Positions 1-5,340 of a stretch of DNA of 15,204 nucleotides are shown here, in pieces (positions within the stretch are counted from its first letter, which is position 1; each line of letters starts with the position of its first letter). The stretch is taken from assembly GCA_037384225.1 (NCBI GenBank), contig JARROD010000285.1, forward strand, positions 1 to 15,204, written 5' to 3'. Below the pieces are notes generated by a model. That model was given only the letters and a program-made list of their open reading frames with translations. It was not told the DNA's origin and ran no database searches. The DNA comes from JARROD01 sp037384225. GTDB lineage: Bacteria > Pseudomonadota > Gammaproteobacteria > Pseudomonadales > Cellvibrionaceae. The position numbers and the translations under genes are program-made.

Positions 1-2
1 AT

Positions 3-434
3 GTTGATTTATGTAGAAAACAAATCATTGAAGAAGGAGGGGAAATAGTTGCACCAGAATCCGAAGGTGCAGAGTTGGTTGACAATTTGAAACCAAATAC
101 CTCAATAAAACTAGATGCAAATACTCTATTGGCGGGAGAGTTACAACAAATTGGTAGCAATGAATATGTAATGTACAAACCAAGGTGGGGAGCATTTTAC
201 GGAACCCGCCTTGAAGAGTTCTTGAAAGATCGAAAATTGGATACATTAGTATTTTCTGGCTGTAATTATCCTAACTGTCCAAGAACAAGTATTTACGAAG
301 CAAGTGAGCGTGATTTTCGTGTAGTGCTGGCAAAAGACGCCATGTCACAGCTGTACCCTAAGGGTGAAGAGGAAATGAATAATATTGGTGTAAGTTTGCT
401 AGAAACACATGAAATTGAAGGTTTCTTGGCCTAA
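3..434 (+). CDS. Isochorismatase-family cysteine hydrolase, 5' partial (integron cassette gene)
   Basis: The reading frame is open from base 3 to the TAA at 432-434, so the gene enters from outside the window and about 143 residues are visible. Family landmarks are clear: the catalytic lysine in YKPRWGAFYGT, then the strand and catalytic cysteine region LVFSGCNYPNCPRTS, then a stretch like the family's usual 'v..DA' segment (VVLAKDAMS). The Asp of the Asp-Lys-Cys triad would lie upstream of the window. The family hydrolyses amides or vinyl ethers (nicotinamidase, isochorismatase and similar); the substrate cannot be assigned. The stop codon lies inside the first core of an attC site, as expected for a mobile gene cassette. 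An internal TTG at 75 is not a likely start because the upstream residues also fit the family. Confidence 0.9.
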   Translation, partial: VDLCRKQIIEEGGEIVAPESEGAELVDNLKPNTSIKLDANTLLAGELQQIGSNEYVMYKPRWGAFYGTRLEEFLKDRKLDTLVFSGCNYPNCPRTSIYEASERDFRVVLAKDAMSQLYPKGEEEMNNIGVSLLETHEIEGFLA

Positions 435-501
435 CAAGAAAATTAACTCGGATGCAAATTTCGCTAGCGCTCAATTTGCCCCGGTTATTTGGGCGTTAGA
501 A
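429..501 (+). other. Integron attC recombination site
   Basis: The left core GCCTAAC (429-435) fits RYYYAAC, and the right core GTTAGAA (495-501) fits GTTRRRY except at its last base. CTAAC and GTTAG pair. Inside, AACTCGG (445-451) pairs with CCGGTT (481-486), leaving T448 as an extrahelical base. GCAAATT (454-460) pairs perfectly with AATTTGC (473-479) around a 12-nt loop. Outer core pair, unpaired spacer, inner stem with a bulged base and apical hairpin together are the attC architecture. It ends the isochorismatase cassette and starts the next one. Confidence 0.85.
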
Positions 502-511
502 GTTACTACAA

Positions 512-879
512 ATAAAGGTCGAAGAAGTATCAAAAGAAGATATTGATAAGCTAAAGGAATTAGCTAGAAGCGCAATTCTTGAATCTGTCGAAGCCAGTAA
601 TAATATCAAAGAAGAAGTTATTGCTGATACTATGACGCATATTGAGAATAATATATCGGGTTCAGAGCGAGTTTTCCTGAAGTGTACTCCTCAATTTTGG
701 GATTCATTCTCATTCAGAACTTTTGGAATTTATCTGATTTATTCGTTTTACCAAAGTCACATCATAGAGGTATTGGTCGGCAGCTATTCAATGAGGCACA
801 GACAGCATGTTCTGGTAGTCGAGGCAAACGCTTTGGGTATATAAACGACTGCGTGGATAAAGCGCGCTTTTTCGGTTAA
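512..879 (+). pseudogene. Broken GNAT-family N-acetyltransferase cassette
   Basis: The first frame from 512 gives VEEVSKEDIDKLKELARS and continues to ERVFLK, with only an ATA where a start would be expected. Homology then shifts frame near 680 into SSILGFILIQNFW and LFVLPKSHHRGIGRQLF. The second part is the GNAT beta4 strand and the acetyl-CoA pyrophosphate-binding loop (HRGIGRQL, from the Q/RxxGxG/A motif). The end of the fold (the usual 'N..A..FY...GF') is missing, and the frame runs to a stop at 879 in unrelated sequence. The gene begins directly after the attC core, so it was probably a cassette. Start loss, frameshift and missing C-terminus make it non-functional. Confidence 0.7.
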
Positions 880-1099
880 TGCCCGACAACTGAACTGGGG
901 TGCCGGACAACTCACTAAAATCAGCGCCCCACACTGACTTTGTAAATTTTTATTCAGAAAGTAATCCGAGAAAAGGTTAAAACCAAAATAGGCGATCGCC
1001 TCGGCTAAAAAAGGAATCACCACTTCATAGTGTTTTATTTTTTCCCGGAATTCCGGCTTGTCACTGCCTCTGGAAAAATAATGAACAAGGCTTTGTGGG
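880..1099. other. Decayed region without a recognisable gene
   Basis: No intact gene is visible. Two imperfect copies of TGCCSGACAACTSA lie at 880-893 and 901-914, a 21-bp period. On the minus strand around 950-1060 a short protein-like stretch can be read (PEFREKIKHYEVVIPFLAEA followed by IAYFGFNLFSDYF). It looks like a remnant of a real protein, but I do not recognise the family. Confidence 0.4.
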
Positions 1100-1279
1100 C
1101 CTCGTTTATCGTTTCGCCCGGTGTTAGGTCAGAGGAGATGCAGTCCCTCCAGAAACACGCCGTAAACCCTTCCCTGGGGGCTCGCTTGCGGCATCCCTGC
1201 CGCAAACGGTCTCTGGAGGGACTGCATCTCCTCTGACCGGATCGATTGGCAGCGTAAGTGGACGAAACGATGGACGAGG
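1100..1279. repeat. Nested palindromic repeat with perfect 27-bp arms
   Basis: The arms 1127-1153 and 1212-1238 are exact reverse complements (27 of 27); the left arm starts GGTCAGAGGAGATGCAGTCC. Between them is a second hairpin, TTGCGGCA (1186-1193) / TGCCGCAA (1198-1205), with a 4-nt loop. Outside, 1100-1116 and 1263-1279 form a further inverted pair with two mismatches in 17. The three concentric inverted repeats suggest a palindromic mobile repeat (MITE- or REP-like) rather than a terminator, since no T-run follows. It lies in a region of gene debris with no convincing ORF of its own. Confidence 0.9.
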
Positions 1280-1511
1280 CCGCTTTGTGCATGGAAATTG
1301 TAGAGGTATAGGGTACACAATATCCATCGTGGTCACCCAAACCCGCCAACAATTCGAAGTGTTTTCGGTTTCTATCCAGACGCCCGGAAGACAAGGAGGT
1401 GGTTAAATTTTTGCGGGCAAGGGCATCCGTATTTAGGGTAATTTCATCGGGGTTATTGTTCACTGTCGCCTCCCTCCACAAAGGGAATGGCATTATATAG
1501 CACAAAGCTGG
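1280..1511. other. Unassigned spacer, probably gene debris
   Basis: A long minus-strand open frame crosses this stretch and joins the integrase fragment on one side to the palindrome on the other. Past the integrase motif I see no family signature. I treat it as a chance open frame over fused fragments. Confidence 0.4.
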
Positions 1512-1619
1512 TTTGGGAGCCGGAAATACATATTGCCAAGCAGGACGGGTAGGAGCCTTAGGGTATTTTTTCGCCAGAGCGAACGGCATATACACTTCGC
1601 CATAACCTACATTAACATC
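1512..1619 (-). pseudogene. intI: Integron integrase (IntI) internal fragment
   Basis: Read on the minus strand, 36 codons give DVNVGYGEVYMPFALAKKYP then KAPTRPAWQYVFPAPK. This matches the extra domain that separates integron integrases from other tyrosine recombinases, typically 'GYGEVYLPYALAKKYP...WQYVFPA'. Just upstream in frame (above 1619) are two stop codons, and after the last K the sequence no longer resembles IntI. The N-terminal domain, the catalytic Arg patches and the C-terminal HxxR...Y region are absent. It is a relic of about 36 codons from a protein usually near 320-340 residues. It confirms that an integron stood here; identity as IntI rests on this motif alone. Confidence 0.75.
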
Positions 1620-1826
1620 TCCTTATGGTTACAGCGGTATAATATGTATTTGTATACAGATTTTGGCGCAATTCAAGTTAAATGGGCTGGAAAACGATCA
1701 CCGAGGCCATTATCCGGAGCAGAGTTGAAAGATGCCGGAAAATTCAAATAAATCAAAAGATTGTCTGGTTGAATCAAAACCAGGATAGTAGACTTGGTGA
1801 CCGTTTTATCGATAAGGGTGAGACGT

Positions 1827-2120
1827 ATGAACGTAGAGGTAGCCTTGACCACGACTGGCTTTCAGCTTATTTTGGGTGAAAATTTATCAGGAAATAGTAG
1901 GCTTCGGCAAAATGGCCTTGGAGGCTACGATACAAATGTTGCTTTCTCTGCGACTTCTCGCAGGTTAGTGGATCAGTTTTATGAGCATGCTATGGACAAT
2001 GGTGGTAAAGACAATGGCAAGCCCGGTCTACGCCCTATGTATCACGAGCATTACTACGGTGCGTTTGTTATTGATCCGGACGGGAATAATGTCGAGGCGG
2101 TATGCCATACACCGGAGTAA
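1827..2120 (+). pseudogene. VOC/glyoxalase-family protein lacking its N-terminal half
   Basis: The C-terminal half is typical of a VOC dioxygenase/glyoxalase-like protein: NVAFSATSRRLVDQFYEHAM, then GKPGLRPMYHEHYYGAFVID and PDGNNVEAVCH. The family usually has about 120-130 residues with an N-terminal 'vsDl..s..FY' module, which is not found in any frame of 1640-1830. An ATG at 1827 with AAGGGTGAG just before it would give a 97-residue product, so a truncated protein could be made. It ends 41 bp before the next gene on the same strand with no attC between. Stretch 1620-1826 holds nothing I can name. Confidence 0.7.
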
Positions 2121-2161
2121 ATACCATTTAGCACTACACAATCATGAAAGGAGAAAATAGG

Positions 2162-2824
2162 ATGTCTGCCAAACAAATAACTTACGAAGAAGCAAGAGAA
2201 TTAATGCAGCCAGGAGATGTAATTGCATTCGGCGGGAAGGGGCACTTTTCAGAAATTATAAAGTTTGCAACCTTCTCATGTGTTTCCCATGTGGGCGTGA
2301 TATTGCAGACCAAAATCCCCGATGATGATACATCACGATTTTTTAATCAAATCATCGAATCAACGTCACTTCATGGATTTAATGGTGTAAATGTTTCGCG
2401 ATTTAGCGACAGACTAAACACTTATGATGGTGAATTGTGGTGGTTGCCTCTTAATAAAGAAATTAGAAAAAACTCTTTTAATAAAAAGAAATACTTTAAT
2501 TTCTTGTTTAATCAAGCTAAGGAACGAAAGCCATATGATATGCCACAAGCTATTAAATCGGCAATTGATGCGTTAGACAAGCTTCCTTTTGGTATTCACG
2601 GCCCTACCAATAATGAAGAAGACTTCAGTAAGTTTTTCTGTTCTGAACTTGTTGCTGCTGGATTAGAAGTTGCTGGCGCGGTTGGTAGCGTAAACGCATC
2701 AGAAGTAACACCCATCGATTTGTGTAGATGGAATATTTATGAAGATAGCTACTACCAATTGAAAGGGGAGTCGAGCAAGCGGATTTCTCGGTTTAACACA
2801 GCGTCACCTTCGGACTGGAATTGA
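2162..2824 (+). CDS. YiiX/YaeF-type permuted NlpC/P60 cysteine hydrolase
   Basis: This 220-residue protein appears intact. The ATG at 2162 is chosen because AAGGAG lies eight bases upstream; an in-frame ATG at 2144 lacks such a site. The early motif MQPGDVIAFGG and H43 in SHVGV, and the late FFCSELV with C160, are the His-before-Cys order of the circularly permuted papain-like fold (YaeF/YiiX, peptidase family C92, DUF830). A conserved acid may be E of IIEST. Relatives are amidases or lipid/peptidoglycan-linked hydrolases, but most lack a known substrate. There is no signal peptide, so it is probably cytoplasmic. The gene is AT-rich compared with the phytase region, consistent with cassette origin. 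A weak attC-like CTAACAAA follows at 2833. Confidence 0.85.
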   Translation: MSAKQITYEEARELMQPGDVIAFGGKGHFSEIIKFATFSCVSHVGVILQTKIPDDDTSRFFNQIIESTSLHGFNGVNVSRFSDRLNTYDGELWWLPLNKEIRKNSFNKKKYFNFLFNQAKERKPYDMPQAIKSAIDALDKLPFGIHGPTNNEEDFSKFFCSELVAAGLEVAGAVGSVNASEVTPIDLCRWNIYEDSYYQLKGESSKRISRFNTASPSDWN

Positions 2825-2859
2825 TAAGGGTGCTAACAAACTGATTGATCGCCTGTTTC

Positions 2860-2928
2860 CATTGCCGCCGTAACCTCTTCCTCGGAGCGCACATCCACCT
2901 TGAGCGCCAGTCCGCGGCCGCCCGTCGT
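2860..2928 (-). pseudogene. Short-chain dehydrogenase (SDR) fragment
   Basis: The minus strand reads TTGGRGLALKVDVRSEEEVT followed by AAM. This is the beta3 segment of the SDR Rossmann fold, in which 'DV' contacts the adenine of NAD(P). Only about 23 residues remain of a protein of roughly 250. It lies just downstream, on the same strand, of a sugar symporter remnant, a pairing that could reflect a lost catabolic operon. The assignment rests on one motif. Confidence 0.5.
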
Positions 2929-3035
2929 CAAAGGGTGCTGTGTAACTCGCAGGTCTGCAGCCGCGCCGCGCAACGGCGAAAATATTTAATCAATTCCAAG
3001 ATACAACCGTGTGCTATTTTTTTCAGGCTCGATAC

Positions 3036-3227
3036 AGCTCCTCGTCTAGCGTTCAATTCCGCTTCGATTCGAATGAGTGTCTTGCGGTCGATCTTGTAGA
3101 ACAAGATGAAGCCGGGTAGTGCGCCGCCAATAGCGGAACCGAATTTCAACGCAAACATTGATGCCGACACGATGAGACCTGATGTTCGCTTGCCGGTTTT
3201 CCATTCGCCGTATTCCGTGCCCGTTTC
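3036..3227 (-). pseudogene. GPH-family sugar:cation symporter (MFS) remnant with internal deletion
   Basis: On the minus strand, EYGEWKTGKRTSGLIVSASM then FALKFGSAIGGALPGFIL is the cytoplasmic loop and the following helix of glycoside-pentoside-hexuronide symporters. FYKIDRKTLIRIEAELNARR, which follows directly, resembles the extreme C-terminus of the same family. In an intact protein a few dozen residues, covering the last membrane helices, lie between these parts, so a deletion has fused them in frame. An in-frame TAA sits just upstream of EYGEW, and the N-terminal ten or so helices are absent. Confidence 0.75.
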
Positions 3228-3420
3228 TTAGTCGCCTATGCCGATCGATAAACTCCGTAATCTCCCCCTCGAGCAACAACAGCGTGGCAACCGCCGGCAG
3301 GGTATCCCACTGGCCGTGCATCGGTTTGAAGCCCATCTACTTTTCCCACTTTCTGATAAATAACTTACCCACATTAAAAATATATTGTGATAGCATTATA
3401 TACCCAAAGCGTTTGAGATT
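3228..3420 (-). other. Unrecognised minus-strand fragment upstream of the symporter remnant
   Basis: An ATG at 3336 on the minus strand, with a weak GGGA upstream, opens MGFKPMHGQWDTLPAVATLL and LLEGEITEFIDR. It then runs out of frame across the symporter remnant. The start looks protein-like but I do not recognise a family. Bases 3340-3420 are AT-rich and may hold upstream signals for the phytase; no clear Pho box is visible. Confidence 0.3.
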
Positions 3421-3561
3421 TAGGTGCACAGAGCACGCCCCTTTTTGCCCAGTCTGTTTACACCGAGAAAGAGAATTTTTTCCAAATATTTATGTACCCT
3501 GCTGCTCATGAATATGGGAATAGTCGTCAAATTCGGCATCCTTGAACAATGGATAAAACCA

Positions 3562-4923
3562 ATGCATTTATTAAATAAAATTGTTTTACTTCTAACGCTT
3601 TTCGGTATTTGCTTACCAATACAGGCTGCCGACACAGTACAAATATCAGCCATACTTGAAACGCGAGATCATTTTGACGATGAGGCGGGCAATAACGCCG
3701 ATGCCGATGACCCGGCTATCTGGATCAACCCTGACGACCCGAGCAAAAGTCTGATCGTTGCCACATTAAAGGAAGGCGGTCTCGATGTTTATACGCTGGA
3801 TGGAAAGCTGCTCCAGCATATCGCTGCCGCGCCCGCACCCGCTTGTTCTTATCCTCTAGAGTCATGCAACGACAATGCTCCCGGTCGCCTGAACAATGCG
3901 GATATTATCTACGACTTCGAACTCAGTGACACAAAAATCGATGTAATCGTGGTCAGCGAACGTGGACTGGACAAACTCGTCTTCTTTGCGGTCAACCATA
4001 AAAACCTGGATAAAGGACGGCCTCCTCTTATCAATATCACTGCCAGCGAAACACCTTTGATATTTTCTGCCAACCAGGATGAGGTCAATACACAGCGGAC
4101 GGCTTACGGTCTGGCAACCGCAGCGGATGAAGATGATTTTTTCGCGTTCGTCAGCCAGAACGACACGACCAATGTTACGCAATTACGATTGATTGATAAC
4201 GGCTTGGGGAAAGTTACTTACCGCCAGGAAAACACCTTTTCCCTGCCCGAGGTATTCAGCTTACCGAATGGTGCAAGCTGGACACCTTGTACTGACGACG
4301 ATTTTGACGGTCCCCATGTAGAAGGTATGGTCGCGGATGTAGGCAATGACGTCTTATTTCTCGGGCAGGAGGATGTCGGTATCTGGAAGATTGATCTCGA
4401 CGACCCGACCGACCAGGAAGCGTGGGAATTGTTCGCCAAGGTCAAGGAGTTTGGTGTACCTTTCACCCGCGTTTTTGATCCGGAAGAAGAGGAGTTCATC
4501 TGTACACTGGCGTTTGACAATGACCCGGGCTTTGGCGATGCGTTTCTGAGTGCGGATGTTGAAGGACTGACAATCTACGACGCCGGCGACGATGAAGGTT
4601 ACCTGCTTGTTTCTAGCCAGGGGGACAATACTATCGTCATCTTTAATCGCGACGACCAGAACTACATCGGCAGTTTTACCGTTGTCGACGGCGTAGTGGA
4701 CGGGGTAGATGAAACCGACGGAATGATGGTAACGAACGTTAACCTCGGAGGGTTATTCACTCAGGGGATGGTAGTCATGCAGGATGGCGAGAACAAAATC
4801 ACCGGTTGCTCCATCGATGAGGTAGAAAGAGGGGATGCTTCCAACTTCAAGTTTGTGCGCTGGAGCGATATAGCGGAGCCACTGAATTTAGAGATCGACA
4901 CGAAAGATCGTACCCGTAAATAA
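3562..4923 (+). CDS. Beta-propeller phytase (3-phytase), secreted
   Basis: The protein has 453 residues from ATG 3562, chosen because it gives a clean signal peptide (MHLLNKIVLLLTLFGICLP, cleavage after IQA). The frame stays open upstream to 3424, so a longer start is not excluded. BPP hallmarks are in order: ADDPAIW with DDPAIW at 49-54, GLDVYTLDGKLL, GRLNNADIIYDF, VEGMVADVGNDVLFLGQEDV from 253, and DVEGLTIYD at 332-340 followed by GYLLVSSQGDNTIVIFNR. These form the calcium-dependent six-bladed propeller that removes phosphate from inositol hexakisphosphate. Two Cys pairs may form disulfides. It probably acts in the periplasm or outside the cell. A TonB receptor follows on the same strand, a pairing known for aquatic BPP genes. 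No inactivating change is visible. Confidence 0.93.
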   Translation: MHLLNKIVLLLTLFGICLPIQAADTVQISAILETRDHFDDEAGNNADADDPAIWINPDDPSKSLIVATLKEGGLDVYTLDGKLLQHIAAAPAPACSYPLESCNDNAPGRLNNADIIYDFELSDTKIDVIVVSERGLDKLVFFAVNHKNLDKGRPPLINITASETPLIFSANQDEVNTQRTAYGLATAADEDDFFAFVSQNDTTNVTQLRLIDNGLGKVTYRQENTFSLPEVFSLPNGASWTPCTDDDFDGPHVEGMVADVGNDVLFLGQEDVGIWKIDLDDPTDQEAWELFAKVKEFGVPFTRVFDPEEEEFICTLAFDNDPGFGDAFLSADVEGLTIYDAGDDEGYLLVSSQGDNTIVIFNRDDQNYIGSFTVVDGVVDGVDETDGMMVTNVNLGGLFTQGMVVMQDGENKITGCSIDEVERGDASNFKFVRWSDIAEPLNLEIDTKDRTRK

Positions 4924-4926
4924 CGG

Positions 4927-5118
4927 GGTCAACTTAACGTTAACGCGGCACTGGCGCATTTCCTCAATGACATCCATCGAGTCTTCACGGGGTGGGTCGT
5001 ACAGAGGCAGCAGTCCGATGATGTGCGGGGATTGTCACTGTTGCGGAGTGCCACCGCCAGTGGCGTTTCCAAGGTATGGCGGAGCAGCGTGTCATGAACG
5101 AGCGCTCGGTATCCGCCG
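4927..5118 (-). pseudogene. P-type H+-ATPase (plasma-membrane type) fragment
   Basis: The minus strand reads IGLLPLYDPPREDSMDVIEE then MRQCRVNVKLTP. This is the segment of PMA1-type H+-ATPases just before the 'KM(V/I)TGDH' motif of the phosphorylation domain. GGYRAL at about 5101-5118, in another frame, matches the family's 'KGYRALGVA' just before it, so the fragment is also frameshifted. The rest of a protein of about 800 residues is missing. It fills the gap between phytase and receptor in antisense, which argues against a compact two-gene operon. Confidence 0.65.
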
Positions 5119-5168
5119 GGCGCCCGAAAACCGAGGCGAAACAGGTAATCTACGATGGATCGCCGATC

Positions 5169-5184
5169 GTAACTTCTCAATAAC
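5169..5184 (+). repeat. 16-bp direct repeat, left copy
   Basis: GTAACTTCTCAATAAC occurs here and, exactly, at 7584-7599. Both copies are followed within three bases by GGG. The pair brackets the TonB receptor gene with its promoter. The left copy borders the ATPase fragment and the right copy borders the GH74 fragment. Confidence 0.9.
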
Positions 5185-5254
5185 CCGGGGTGGGCACAAT
5201 GTCATGGTGATAGGGGCAAGGATTGACGACCCTTGCCTGCGCTGGTTCTTTGAT

Positions 5255-5299
5255 TTATTGTATCCACTATTGATTTATTGGATACAATAAGTCAATAAT
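5255..5299 (+). promoter_or_regulatory. Receptor promoter overlapped by an 11-bp inverted repeat
   Basis: TTATTGTATCC (5255-5265) and GGATACAATAA (5280-5290) are perfect inverted arms with a 14-nt spacer. A -35-like TTGATT (5270-5275) and a -10-like AATAAT (5294-5299), 18 bp apart, sit across the right arm. TTGATTTATTG is also repeated directly at 5250-5260 and 5270-5280. A repressor binding the arms would block the promoter. The half-site resembles GntR-type TTGTATACAA operators, but no regulator gene is present in the window. Confidence 0.5.
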
Positions 5300-5340
5300 A
5301 ATAAAAATATAACAGCGACAATCAGAGAGTGAGTATATCT

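Noticed and set aside
75..434. TTG at 75 as the start of the isochorismatase-family gene
   Set aside because: The frame and family-like residues continue upstream to the window edge, so the gene is partial rather than starting there.
1127..1238. Palindrome as a rho-independent terminator
   Set aside because: The arms are far longer than a terminator stem, there is no T-run, and no gene ends next to it.
1035..1595. 186-codon minus-strand open frame
   Set aside because: It joins the IntI fragment, unrelated sequence and one whole palindromic repeat. Only the first 28 codons resemble a protein family.
2121..2161. attC between the VOC and YiiX-like genes
   Set aside because: Only 41 bp are present, with no RYYYAAC/GTTRRRY pair or inner stem.
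4218..4520. Minus-strand ORF inside the phytase
   Set aside because: It is antisense to conserved propeller blades with no start signal or motif.
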